Assembly: GCA_028701945.1 (NCBI GenBank)
Contig: JAQVPT010000013.1
Span: 1-9,233 of the forward strand
From: Bacteroidales bacterium
GTDB taxonomy: Bacteria > Bacteroidota > Bacteroidia > Bacteroidales > ML635J-15
Length of the DNA stretch: 9,233 bases
Reading direction: 5' to 3'
The translations under genes were made by a program, and so were the position numbers. Below are positions 1 through 8,096 of the stretch, one piece after another (position 1 is the stretch's first letter; each line of letters opens with the position of its first letter). The notes beneath the pieces are model-generated. The model was not told the origin of the DNA. It did no database searches and saw nothing but the letters and a program-made list of their open reading frames with translations.

Positions 1-1
1 T

Positions 2-1096
2 ACAGAGAATAATTATGAAAAAGGGAATAGCCTAGCTTTAAAAGACATCAACGGCAACATTCGTTTTGAGTCGATAATGGAAATTGCTAGTTCGCATTTT
101 AAAGGAGTACTTCAGAAAACATATAAGAAGTTGGTAAATAAGCATCTTTGGAATGAGAACAATGGCGATGTGGATGATAAAGAAACAGACTTTATTTCTG
201 AATTAAAGAACGCTGCCGGAGACAAATTCAAACCACATCATAAATATATTGCTATAATTAAAGCCGATGGCGACAAAATTGGTTCAGCAATAAAAGAACT
301 TAATGGAGATATTGTTAAACTTCAAAAATTTTCGGAAGCTTTATTTAACTGGGCTGTAAGTTGCGATAAAGCAGTGCGAAATTATGGAGCCATTCCAATT
401 TACATTGGCGGAGACGACCTCTTGATGTTTGCACCAATAAGTTATGGTAATCAAAACATTTTCGATTTGATTGATGCTGTGGATAAATCTTTTGCTGAAG
501 CTATGAAAGATTATAAAGGCGTAAGCTTAAGTTATGGCATTAGCATTACTTACTACAAGTTTCCACTTTTTGAGGCAATTACAAAAGTTGATGATTTGCT
601 TTTACAGGCAAAAAGTCTCTCCGATAATCGCAATGCTGTTGCAATAAGGGTATTAAAGCATAGCGGCAGTGAGCTTGAAACAAGTTTCGAAAAAGGTGAT
701 AATCCAAATACCTTTCGAATAATTAAAGATGTTTTGCATGCAATTGATGAAAATTTAGAAACCAAAGAAAAAAGCTTTTTAAATTCGGTAGGGTATTTTT
801 TACGTGATAATTATAAAACTATAGAGCTTATTTGGTTTAATAAAATACGTATAGAAAACTTTTTTAAAAACAATTTCGAAGATTATGTTACTGACGAAGA
901 ATTACATTTAAAGGGAGGAAAAAATCTCAAGCGAGCAACAAAAGCAGAGTATCTGTATAAAACTAAAAATCTTATTGAGCATATATTTTTAGTTAAAATG
1001 CCCAAAAACACAGAAGAAACTGAAGCTGCTTTAACCGAGATTTATTCAATTATTCGTATTTGTAGATTTATTAAAGGACTTGAAGATGAAAAATAA
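2..1096 (+). CDS. cas10: Cas10/Cmr2, C-terminal part (5' end outside window)
   Basis: Large subunit of the type III-B effector complex. Its palm domains bind ATP and, in active members, make cyclic oligoadenylate when target RNA is bound. The frame is open from position 2 with no stop, so the ATG at 77 is internal and the true start lies upstream. Visible motifs are YIAIIKADGDKIG (codons about 245-283), the usual Cmr2 palm strand with DGD, and YIGGDDLLMF, with GGDD at 407-418. After it come SYGISITYYKFPLFEA and AKSLSDNRNAVAIRVLKHSG, the standard Cmr2 context after GGDD. The C-terminal helical region runs to the stop. The HD nuclease region would be N-terminal and cannot be judged. The intact GGDD predicts cyclase activity. 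The gene overlaps cmr3 by 11 bases. Confidence 0.95.
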   Translation, partial: TENNYEKGNSLALKDINGNIRFESIMEIASSHFKGVLQKTYKKLVNKHLWNENNGDVDDKETDFISELKNAAGDKFKPHHKYIAIIKADGDKIGSAIKELNGDIVKLQKFSEALFNWAVSCDKAVRNYGAIPIYIGGDDLLMFAPISYGNQNIFDLIDAVDKSFAEAMKDYKGVSLSYGISITYYKFPLFEAITKVDDLLLQAKSLSDNRNAVAIRVLKHSGSELETSFEKGDNPNTFRIIKDVLHAIDENLETKEKSFLNSVGYFLRDNYKTIELIWFNKIRIENFFKNNFEDYVTDEELHLKGGKNLKRATKAEYLYKTKNLIEHIFLVKMPKNTEETEAALTEIYSIIRICRFIKGLEDEK

Positions 1097-2288
1097 ATAT
1101 TTAATAACACTTACTCCGGTGGGAAACTATTTCTTCGGCGGCGAAAATAGCTTTGGCGACAAGGCTAATGACGACAAAATTAACTATTTAGTTGAGGGAT
1201 TAAAATATCCACAACAAACAACCATTTTAGGTATGCTGCGCTACGAACTTTTGAGAAGCAAAGGTTTGCTTGCACCAAAACATACAACACAAGAAGCTAC
1301 ATATCTTATTGGTAAACATGGAGGCTTTAGTGGAATGAAAAAAGATTTTGGAATTATTGAAAGTATTTCTCCTGTATTTATCAAACCCCAAAATGGAGAC
1401 GAAACTTCATACATTTTGCCGGAAGGTTTTTTGTATCAAAAAGACAAAAATAATAAGCTTGAAGAAAGAGACATTCTTTTGCAACAAAATCTTGAACAAG
1501 GTAGAGCTTCGGTTTTATCGGCTTATGACCCCAAAAAGTATCTTGAAGACAAGGGTGAATTGTTGATTGAAAAAGACAATGAACAGATATCCGTTTTTGG
1601 AGAATCGCAACAAGTTGGAATAAAAAAAGATTATTCGGGAAAAACAGACAACGATAGCTTTTTTAAGCAAACATTTAAAAGGCTAAATAAATCTGATAAG
1701 AATGAAAAATTCTCTTTCGCATTTTTCGCGTGTTTTTCGCGTGAACTCAAGGACGGCGAACTAAGTAATGGTATTATCAATATGGGAGCCGATCAATCCT
1801 TGTTTCATATGAAAATAGATAAGTGTATTCACGATCACGATTATTTGCAAGAAGAACATAATACATTAATTTATAGCGGGTGTAATATTCAGTGCTATTA
1901 TAAAATTGTGTTTATAAGCGATGCATTGGTTTCAAAAGAATTACTCCAAAGTGCCAATGTACTGCTGGCAATAACAAATACAGTTAGCTTTCAACATTTG
2001 CAAAGCAAGGCAGACACTAAGGTTTTTGTGTTAACTGAAAAAATGAATGATGCTTTGAGGAAAAGTGAAAAGTACGAATTACTGTCTAGAGGCTCGGTAA
2101 TTTATGCAGAAGCTCCTTTCCTTGATGAATTATACGGAGAATTGGTGTGTGTACCCAATCCAATTGGAATTTTACCGGCTGATTATGACGAAAATACTGA
2201 GTCGAACAAACTAAAATACGGATTCAGACAAATTGGATATAATTATTTTACAATAACAGAAATCGAAAAACAATACAGAATAATATGA
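1086..2288 (+). CDS. cmr3: Cmr3, type III-B RAMP subunit
   Basis: Cas5-like RAMP protein that sits beside Cas10 at the foot of the Cmr complex and holds the 5' handle of the crRNA. The N-terminus ITLTPVGNYFFGGENSFG (residues 7-24) is the characteristic Cmr3 opening, followed by YPQQTTILGMLRYELLRSKG. The C-terminal FRQIGYNYFTI is a typical end. I chose ATG 1086 (400 aa) over the in-frame TTG at 1080 because an AAAGGA sequence at 1073-1078 lies 7 bases before the ATG but only 1 base before the TTG. The gene overlaps the cas10 stop by 11 bases and ends in an ATGA overlap with cmr4, which suggests coupled translation. Length is within the family's usual range. Confidence 0.93.
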   Translation: MKNKYLITLTPVGNYFFGGENSFGDKANDDKINYLVEGLKYPQQTTILGMLRYELLRSKGLLAPKHTTQEATYLIGKHGGFSGMKKDFGIIESISPVFIKPQNGDETSYILPEGFLYQKDKNNKLEERDILLQQNLEQGRASVLSAYDPKKYLEDKGELLIEKDNEQISVFGESQQVGIKKDYSGKTDNDSFFKQTFKRLNKSDKNEKFSFAFFACFSRELKDGELSNGIINMGADQSLFHMKIDKCIHDHDYLQEEHNTLIYSGCNIQCYYKIVFISDALVSKELLQSANVLLAITNTVSFQHLQSKADTKVFVLTEKMNDALRKSEKYELLSRGSVIYAEAPFLDELYGELVCVPNPIGILPADYDENTESNKLKYGFRQIGYNYFTITEIEKQYRII

Positions 2289-3091
2289 AAACACAAATGT
2301 ACATCATCACTGCAAAAACGCATTTACATGCTGGCAGTGGCAATAGCAATGCAGGAGTAATTGACAATTTAGTTCAACGCGACCCTGCCGATAACTTACC
2401 TTGCATTTACTCAAGTAGTCTAAAGGGTGCCTTTCGCGAGTTTTTTGAAGAAGGTCCTGTGAAGGATAAAAAGATGGCAGACGAAATTTTCGGGGAAGGA
2501 GATAATAAAGGTAGTAAGGGAATGAAAAAAGGTTCGCATATCTTTCATCAGGCAAGTTTGTTGAGTATTCCGGCTCGAAGCAATGTAAAGCTGTTTTATC
2601 ATGCCACATGTAAATCGGTTTTAGAGAAATTTATTGAAGATTCCGAATTATTTAATATTGATGTAATTGCTTTGCGGAAAGAAGTAGAAGAACTGCCAAA
2701 GCTTGATAAGAAAACACTAATAATTGGCAATAAAATGGATAACATGCAAATTGAAGATTACTTTATTTTTGATGAGTATAAAACAGATGTCCCTAATCTT
2801 AAAAAATTACTAAGCACCGACATTGTCATTTTTTCAGATGAGGATTTTAAAGATCTTTGTAGCGATTACAACTTGCCGGTTATTGCTCGAAATAATCTCG
2901 AAAACGGACAAAGTAAAAACTTATGGTACGAACAAATTGTACCACGCCAGGCTAAGTTTTATTTTTTTACTGCACGCAATTGTGATACAGACAATTTTGA
3001 TACTCATGTTAACGGCAATAACGTACAAATAGGCGCTAATGCAAGCATAGGTTATGGTGTTTGTACAATAAGTAATTTTAAAAGCGAATAA
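2285..3091 (+). CDS. cmr4: Cmr4, target-RNA-cleaving backbone RAMP subunit
   Basis: Cas7-like RAMP protein of 268 aa, present in several copies along the crRNA, which cuts bound target RNA at 6-nt intervals in known Cmr complexes. The N-terminal segment HLHAGSGNSNAGVIDNLVQR (residues 13-32), then DP and SSLKGAFREFFEE, is the classic Cmr4/Csm3 signature. Asp27, in GVIDN, lies where the catalytic aspartate sits in characterised Cmr4/Csm3 proteins, so target-RNA cutting is likely intact; this residue match is by eye. The C-terminal glycine-rich strand is GANASIGYGVCTI. The start is fixed by the ATGA overlap with cmr3. No Shine-Dalgarno is visible, so coupling from cmr3 probably drives initiation. 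Confidence 0.94.
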   Translation: MKTQMYIITAKTHLHAGSGNSNAGVIDNLVQRDPADNLPCIYSSSLKGAFREFFEEGPVKDKKMADEIFGEGDNKGSKGMKKGSHIFHQASLLSIPARSNVKLFYHATCKSVLEKFIEDSELFNIDVIALRKEVEELPKLDKKTLIIGNKMDNMQIEDYFIFDEYKTDVPNLKKLLSTDIVIFSDEDFKDLCSDYNLPVIARNNLENGQSKNLWYEQIVPRQAKFYFFTARNCDTDNFDTHVNGNNVQIGANASIGYGVCTISNFKSE

Positions 3092-3093
3092 TT

Positions 3094-3513
3094 ATGAAAC
3101 AAGTAAATTCTTGGTTGAGTAATGCCGACAAGGCAATTCAGCAACATATAATTGAAAAACCCGGCAAAATCAACAGCCTTTACAAAGGATATGTTTCATC
3201 GCTGGGTGCAATGATAATCCAAAACGGTCTTTCTGCAGCGCTTGCTATAAACATGAAATCGGATGACAAACTGCGTAATAAAATGGTTGAATCCATTGCT
3301 TTTATTCTTAAGTCAAGTGGCAAAATAACATATTCTTCCAATGGTAATTATACCGGACAAACGCTATTGAACGAAAGTTGCACTGCTGATAAAGATAACG
3401 ATATCCGTAAATTACGCTTACTAAAAAACGATGTGCTTGATGCAGCAACGGCTTTAAAACTAATGATGCGCACCTACGAATTTGTTGAAATAAAAAATGA
3501 GAATCATGGCTGA
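3094..3513 (+). CDS. cmr5: Cmr5, small alpha-helical subunit
   Basis: Small helical protein of 139 aa that forms the inner (minor) filament of the type III-B complex alongside the Cmr4 backbone and helps seat the target RNA. The segment LYKGYVSSLGAMIIQNGLSAALAI (about residues 29-52, with the key features YxS, then QNGL and LA) matches the Cmr5 core, in which a Tyr-containing helix is followed by a QNGL-type turn. The rest has no catalytic motif, as expected. It starts two bases after the cmr4 stop and overlaps cmr6. Assignment rests on this core, its size and its place between cmr4 and cmr6. Confidence 0.88.
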   Translation: MKQVNSWLSNADKAIQQHIIEKPGKINSLYKGYVSSLGAMIIQNGLSAALAINMKSDDKLRNKMVESIAFILKSSGKITYSSNGNYTGQTLLNESCTADKDNDIRKLRLLKNDVLDAATALKLMMRTYEFVEIKNENHG

Positions 3514-4384
3514 AAAAATTAGAAATATCGGGCTTTTTTATCAGAAGCAGTACTTTAAAGGAATTGTTTACGACATCAATGGCGATTATAAAAGAGGTGA
3601 AAAAGCTACAATTGCAGCTCGAAATAAGTTACTGCTTTTTGAGAAGAGTATTGAAAAATCAGATTTATTAACAGCTTCTCTTGAAAATCAGTTTGAATTA
3701 AAAACGCAATATCCCGGAGTAATAACGGGCATAGGGATGAAACACGAAACCTCAGTCGAAGGCGAATTAAAACTCGGAATGTATTTCGATTATACAAGCG
3801 GAATGCCATGCATACCTGCATCATCTGTTAAAGGAGCTTTGCGTTCGGCTTTCCCACAATTCGATAAGCATAAAAAAACTACCAACAAAATTAAAAAAGC
3901 AAAGGCTTTTATTTTACATCAGATGTTGTCTGAACTTAAAGTTGCCGGTTTTGAGTCATTAGCTAAGCCGGAGGACATAACTGATAAGCATTATAAAAAA
4001 ATAAAAGATATCGAGGGAGAAATTTTCGATGGAATAAACAAAGATACTACCAAAAAAGATAAAAATGGGAAGATGAAATCTCATTTATCCATATACGAAA
4101 AAGACATTTTTCATGATGCATTTATTGTAAAAGGCGATTCAAAAGGTAGAATTTTAGCTGATGATGCAATTACTCGCCACCCTAGCCCACTAAAAAACCC
4201 GAATCCGGTTTTGTTTTTAAAAATCCCTTCAGGTGTAAGCATACAGTTTAATTTTGATTTGAAGAATGGAGCGATTTTAACAGCAAAAGAGAAACACGAT
4301 TTATTTGAACAAATAATACTTTACTATGGCCTCGGTGCCAAAACCAACGTAGGTTACGGCCAATTCGACATAATCCAACAATGA
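3497..4384 (+). CDS. cmr6: Cmr6, type III-B RAMP subunit
   Basis: Cas7-like RAMP protein that caps the Cmr4 filament towards the crRNA 3' end. It shows TGIGMKHETSVEGELKLG, then GMPCIPASSVKGALRSAF (residues 102-119), the Cmr6 version of the SSxKGxxR motif. It ends with GLGAKTNVGYGQFDI (residues 278-292), the usual Cmr6 C-terminal glycine-rich loop. Two starts are possible: ATG 3497 (295 aa, 17-base overlap with cmr5) and ATG 3506 (292 aa, 8-base overlap, beginning MAEKIRN). Neither has a clear ribosome binding site; the difference does not affect the domain. Residues about 120-200 are lysine-rich, a likely flexible insertion. The stop overlaps the cas6 start as ATGA. Confidence 0.92.
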   Translation: MRIMAEKIRNIGLFYQKQYFKGIVYDINGDYKRGEKATIAARNKLLLFEKSIEKSDLLTASLENQFELKTQYPGVITGIGMKHETSVEGELKLGMYFDYTSGMPCIPASSVKGALRSAFPQFDKHKKTTNKIKKAKAFILHQMLSELKVAGFESLAKPEDITDKHYKKIKDIEGEIFDGINKDTTKKDKNGKMKSHLSIYEKDIFHDAFIVKGDSKGRILADDAITRHPSPLKNPNPVLFLKIPSGVSIQFNFDLKNGAILTAKEKHDLFEQIILYYGLGAKTNVGYGQFDIIQQ

Positions 4385-5316
4385 CAATTCCTGAAATAAT
4401 AAGTTTTAATAAACTCCGAATTACTCCGGTGTATCTTGTGTTTTGTGATGAAGAAGGGCTTTCGAAGAGTCTTGCTTTTGGCGAAGTGTTGCACAAAGCC
4501 ATTGAAACCTGTTTACACCGGATTGATGAAGAAAACAGGAACAGCGGCAAGAATGAAATCGAATTTGCTGCGAAAACGCTCACCGAAGAACAGATTGCCG
4601 GATCGGAGCTACTGGCCGAAATGCGCAATTCATTCCCCCGTGGTTATTCCATTGCCTGGGAGCAAGCACCTATCGAACCGTTTATTACAATTCGCTTGAG
4701 CTTGTTCGGTAAGTTTGCAAAACTACTGCCCTATTTATTGCCGCGTCTTCCCAATATTTTTGCTTCGGTTGGGTACAGCAATATACAGTTTGTTTCGGCA
4801 AGCGATGCATTGCTGCAAGCTATCGAACTCAAGCGAGGGAAACTAAGTCCAGCACCTGAGGTGGTAAAACTTCACCATTTTTCAATTCCCCACAACAATA
4901 TCAAGCACATTGCCCTTAGCTTGCATAGCCCTGTGAAGTTGTACAAAACTCAGAAGCATAATTTCAACATGGGTTTTGGCGATTTTGTATATCATCTGCT
5001 GAAACGAATGATGCTGCTGCAATATTTGTATTGCGATGGCCCCTTGCCCAACACACAATTACTGAAAGAGTACTGCACCGGGTTTAACTTTGCTGTGAAA
5101 ACGGTAAAAATCGACCTTGTGCTGCACAACCAGAAGCTTACGAAAGACATGTGGTTAGAAGGCTATACCGGCACAATCCACTACCAAATACTCGATGAAA
5201 ACATAAAACCCTTAATTCCCATACTTAAAGCAGGCGAATATGTGCAGGTGGGCAGCGCTACCAATTATGGTATGGGCAAATACCGCCTTCAGCATGAATA
5301 CCACCGGATTATTTAA
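4381..5316 (+). CDS. cas6: Cas6, pre-crRNA processing endoribonuclease
   Basis: RAMP-fold endoribonuclease of 311 aa that cuts the array transcript within each repeat. The C-terminal half has the Cas6 pattern: GYTGTIHY at residues 261-268, then the glycine-rich loop VQVGSATNYGMGKYRL around residues 289-304. His38, in GEVLHKAI, is a candidate general base by position near the N-terminus, but this is a guess. The start is fixed by an ATGA overlap with cmr6. The 3' end overlaps the RT-cas1 frame by at least 23 bases in the +1 frame. In several known systems Cas6 is fused to the N-terminus of RT-Cas1; here the same order occurs as two separate frames. GC content is visibly higher than in the cmr genes. 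Confidence 0.87.
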   Translation: MTIPEIISFNKLRITPVYLVFCDEEGLSKSLAFGEVLHKAIETCLHRIDEENRNSGKNEIEFAAKTLTEEQIAGSELLAEMRNSFPRGYSIAWEQAPIEPFITIRLSLFGKFAKLLPYLLPRLPNIFASVGYSNIQFVSASDALLQAIELKRGKLSPAPEVVKLHHFSIPHNNIKHIALSLHSPVKLYKTQKHNFNMGFGDFVYHLLKRMMLLQYLYCDGPLPNTQLLKEYCTGFNFAVKTVKIDLVLHNQKLTKDMWLEGYTGTIHYQILDENIKPLIPILKAGEYVQVGSATNYGMGKYRLQHEYHRII

Positions 5317-7579
5317 ACAGCTCTGCAAAAGCGAAACCCTCTGGAAAGCATGGGTCGATGTGAAAAACAAAAACACTGCCGGTGGCATCGATCAGGTTAC
5401 GGTAGAAGAGTTCTCGGGAAAAGCCAAAAGCGAGGTAGAATTGTTGGCCACCGAGATCAGTGAGGGAAAGTACATTCCCCTACCCTATAAAAAAACACAA
5501 ATACCTAAGAGCGACCATTCATTCCGCAGCCTTGGTTTGCTCAGTGTGCGCGATAAAATAGTGCAACAGGCAGTAAACCGACTGCTTTATCCAATTATCG
5601 ACAAGCAACTCTCTTCGGCATGTTATGCCTACCGCTACGGAAAAGGTGCCATAAAAGCAGTGAAACGAGTGAAGCATGCCATTACGGTGGAACACAACCG
5701 GTTTATGGTGGCATCCGACATAAAATCATATTTCGACAATATTAATCAGGGCATACTTTTCGATATGCTGGGTAAAATTATTGCAGACGAAGCCATGCTC
5801 GATTTTATTAAGCTATGTGTTAGCATGGGTAAAGTGAAACACGGCGTAAAATGGGAAGACAATAGCAAGGGTGTGCCACAGGGAGGTATTGTTTCGCCAC
5901 TGCTGGCAAACCTCTATCTAACACCATTCGACAATGCACTGCTGCAAGCCAACTTCTCACTGGTGCGCTATGCCGACGACTTTGTTATTTTAACGCAAAC
6001 CAGCGAACAGGCATTAGAAGCCATGTCGGTAATGGGCGAAGAACTCCGCAAATTGCAACTCACACTAAAGGCTGCACCCGAAATTAGAGAAATTCATCAA
6101 GGCTTCGATTTTCTGGGCATTAGCTTCTCTGCAAGCAATATCAGCTTGAGTGATGCAAAAAAAGAACGAATGACAGAAAAGATCAATCAGGCATTTCAAT
6201 CAAAACCCCAACTACGAACAGGAATTGTAAAAAAAACATTGCAGGGCTACAAAACATTCTATGCACAACTGCTGCCTGCATCGCAACTGGAACACGTAGA
6301 TGCCTGTGTTGCCGACAACATCAGTCGCTTAATGAAGGCTTCGAACAGCAGTCAGCAGAAACACATTATCAAACAATTTGAATATATTCAGTTTTTTACT
6401 GCAAAATATCGAAAAAACCGCAGTCGTTTGTTTCGGGAGAACACTGCAACAACAACTACCGGTAAGCCCTTAGCGAAACCTGTAGAAACCACAATAAAAG
6501 CCCAAAAACCTAAAGCCGCCGATTTAATAAAAAAACGCAAACTACAATATCAAAAACTTGAAGCTGAGGCAAAAGAACTGGTGGTAAACCGTTTTGGCAG
6601 TTTTGTTGGGATTGCGGCAAGAAAAATCACAGTAAAAAACAGAGGACAGAAACCCATACAGGTTCCCATACAAAACCTTGGCCATATCAGCATTCTCAGC
6701 AAGGGTGTTTCATTATCTACCGATCTACTCTACGAATGTGCGCAGCAACAAATTGCCGTTTCATTTTTTTCGAACACAGGCGAACTATACGCCACGCTGC
6801 ATAGCCCCTTTGTTACCGACAACAAACTATGGGTGCAACAAATGCAGGCATCCGACAATCACAAAGCGTGCTTCATTGCACAAACCATTATAGAAGCCAA
6901 AATCAGAAATCAGGTAAACCTGCTGAAGTATTTCAACAAATATCACAAAACCGCCGATGAAGGATTTGCTGAACTATTCAAGAAAAAAATCGACAACTTA
7001 AGTGTATTGGCAAAAAAAGCAAAGTCGGTGAAGTATTCACTGCCGGGCGAGTATCGAAAAGAATGTATTGCCATAGAAGCACAAGCAGCCGCTTTGTACT
7101 GGCAAATGGTAGCCGAACTGATTGACGACGAAAGCGATTTTAGAGGACGCAAACGCAAGGGAGCCAAAGATTTGGTAAACTCGATGCTGAACTATGGCTA
7201 TGCCATTTTATATGCCCGCATCACTCAGGCAATTATGAAAGCACGACTAAATCCGGCCATCAGCTTTTTGCACGTACCCCAAACCCATAAGCCCAGTCTG
7301 GCTTTCGACATTATCGAATTGTTCAGGCAACAGGCTGTTGATAGAGTGGTGATAAGCCTGATACAGAAAAAAGAAAAAATGGAAATAATAAAAGGCCTGC
7401 TTAGCAACGAAAGCAAAAGCAAGCTAACCCAAAACATTTACGAACGCCTGCATCGTTACGAGACCTATCGGGGCGAAAAACGACGTTTTTCGGATATTAT
7501 TTCTATTCAAACATCGGCTCTAGCGCAATACATTTCGGGCGAAGCCGACACATATAAACCTTATATTGCAAAATGGTAA
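5294..7579 (+). CDS. cas1: Reverse transcriptase-Cas1 fusion (spacer integrase)
   Basis: Fusion of 761 aa of a group II intron-like reverse transcriptase and the Cas1 integrase. RT part (about 1-300): NKNTAGGIDQ (25-34), RSLGLLSVRDKIVQQAV (from 78), motif A ASDIKSYFDNI with Asp142, GVPQGG at 193-198, catalytic YADD at 226-229 and FDFLGISFS from 271. A basic, Thr/Pro/Lys-rich linker lies around 395-425. Cas1 part (about 430-761): VVNRFGSFVGIAARK opens it; metal ligands by pattern are Glu595 (IEAQAAALYW), His660 (SFLHVP) and Asp672/Glu675 (AFDIIELFR). All key residues are present, so both activities look intact. In characterised relatives the RT allows spacer acquisition from RNA. ATG 5294 was chosen because it precedes the conserved RT start; ATG 5240 would add 18 residues encoded inside the Cas6 glycine-loop region. 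No ribosome binding site is clear. Confidence 0.96.
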   Translation: MNTTGLFKQLCKSETLWKAWVDVKNKNTAGGIDQVTVEEFSGKAKSEVELLATEISEGKYIPLPYKKTQIPKSDHSFRSLGLLSVRDKIVQQAVNRLLYPIIDKQLSSACYAYRYGKGAIKAVKRVKHAITVEHNRFMVASDIKSYFDNINQGILFDMLGKIIADEAMLDFIKLCVSMGKVKHGVKWEDNSKGVPQGGIVSPLLANLYLTPFDNALLQANFSLVRYADDFVILTQTSEQALEAMSVMGEELRKLQLTLKAAPEIREIHQGFDFLGISFSASNISLSDAKKERMTEKINQAFQSKPQLRTGIVKKTLQGYKTFYAQLLPASQLEHVDACVADNISRLMKASNSSQQKHIIKQFEYIQFFTAKYRKNRSRLFRENTATTTTGKPLAKPVETTIKAQKPKAADLIKKRKLQYQKLEAEAKELVVNRFGSFVGIAARKITVKNRGQKPIQVPIQNLGHISILSKGVSLSTDLLYECAQQQIAVSFFSNTGELYATLHSPFVTDNKLWVQQMQASDNHKACFIAQTIIEAKIRNQVNLLKYFNKYHKTADEGFAELFKKKIDNLSVLAKKAKSVKYSLPGEYRKECIAIEAQAAALYWQMVAELIDDESDFRGRKRKGAKDLVNSMLNYGYAILYARITQAIMKARLNPAISFLHVPQTHKPSLAFDIIELFRQQAVDRVVISLIQKKEKMEIIKGLLSNESKSKLTQNIYERLHRYETYRGEKRRFSDIISIQTSALAQYISGEADTYKPYIAKW

Positions 7580-7869
7580 CAGCCAAAGCCAAAAAACTAT
7601 TCGTAGTAATAGCCTACGATGTAAGCAGTACACGCAAACGAAGCAAAATAGCTAAATTGCTCGAAGCCTGCGGGCGCAGAGTAAACAAAAGTGTGTTTGA
7701 GTGCATGCTTAGCAAATCGCAGTTTGCAAAAATTCGCAACACAATTGAAACCCTCGTAAACAAAAAAACCGATTCGGTGGTGTATTATACCCTTTGTGTA
7801 AATTGCTATTGCAACATAAACCGCTATCCCGAGAATGAATACGAAGCCAACGAAATTGTTGTTGTGTAA
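7573..7869 (+). CDS. cas2: Cas2, adaptation complex subunit
   Basis: Small ferredoxin-fold protein of 98 aa that dimerises and bridges two Cas1 dimers in the spacer integration complex. FVVIAYDVSSTRKRSKIAKLLEAC (key Asp16 in AYDV) is the Cas2 first strand and helix, followed by GRRVNKSVFECML, the very typical second strand. DSVVYYTLCVNC is the usual late strand. The CxxCxC cluster (Cys75, Cys78, Cys80) is slightly richer in cysteine than I expect for Cas2. The ATG overlaps the last 7 bases of RT-cas1, so the two are probably translated together, as expected for partners of one complex. It is the last gene before the leader and array. Confidence 0.95.
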   Translation: MVTAKAKKLFVVIAYDVSSTRKRSKIAKLLEACGRRVNKSVFECMLSKSQFAKIRNTIETLVNKKTDSVVYYTLCVNCYCNINRYPENEYEANEIVVV

Positions 7870-7877
7870 GCCAAAAC

Positions 7878-7890
7878 GATTTGCGAAAAT
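7878..7890 (+). repeat. Leader motif copy 1 (GATTTGCGAAAAT), unpaired
   Basis: First of six copies of the leader motif, 8 bases after the cas2 stop. It has no partner in the nearest hairpin but is complementary over 13 bases to the inverted copy at 7960-7972, so it could compete with the copy at 7996-8010 for pairing. Function unknown. Confidence 0.7.
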
Positions 7891-7959
7891 CAAAAAAACA
7901 TCTACAATACTGATTTATTGTTAGTTGCGTATTTTTATCGCATTTTTGCATGGCAAATA

Positions 7960-8010
7960 ATTTTCGCAAATCTCCAATTTTCGTCATTTGCAGCCGAGGT
8001 TTGCGAAAAT
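7960..8010 (+). repeat. Leader hairpin 1: inverted motif copies 2 and 3
   Basis: The arm at 7960-7974 (ATTTTCGCAAATCTC) and the arm at 7996-8010 (GAGGTTTGCGAAAAT) pair over 15 positions, with one U-G wobble in RNA, around a 21-base loop. The two arms are inverted copies of the same leader motif. The wobble keeps the RNA pairing intact despite the base change, which hints that the structure matters, though one change is weak evidence. No T-run follows, so it is not a standard intrinsic terminator; it could still mark the 3' end of the cas transcript or be a protein-binding site. Confidence 0.75.
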
Positions 8011-8096
8011 GACCAATTCTGGCAGTTTTTGCCTCTTTAGTAAATATCTTATAATCTGGCACTTAACACATGTCGTATTTTCACCAAAACCCCCCG

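Noticed and set aside
1080..1085. TTG 1080 as the start of cmr3
   Set aside because: The AAAGGA at 1073-1078 is correctly spaced for ATG 1086 and too close to the TTG.
2307..2609. Minus-strand open frame of about 100 codons inside cmr4
   Set aside because: It lies wholly within a well-supported cmr4 on the other strand and has no recognisable motif.
5240..5293. ATG 5240 as the start of RT-cas1
   Set aside because: The 18 extra residues lie inside the Cas6 glycine-loop coding region and look like out-of-frame sequence; the conserved RT region follows ATG 5294. Kept only as an alternative.
5294..6200. A group II intron or retron reverse transcriptase
   Set aside because: The RT motifs are group II intron-like, but the frame continues into a full Cas1 and no intron RNA domains or retron RNA are visible nearby.
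7597..8062. Minus-strand open frames over cas2 and the leader
   Set aside because: They are antisense to a clear cas2 gene and run through the leader hairpins, with no recognisable domain; shadows of the coding strand.
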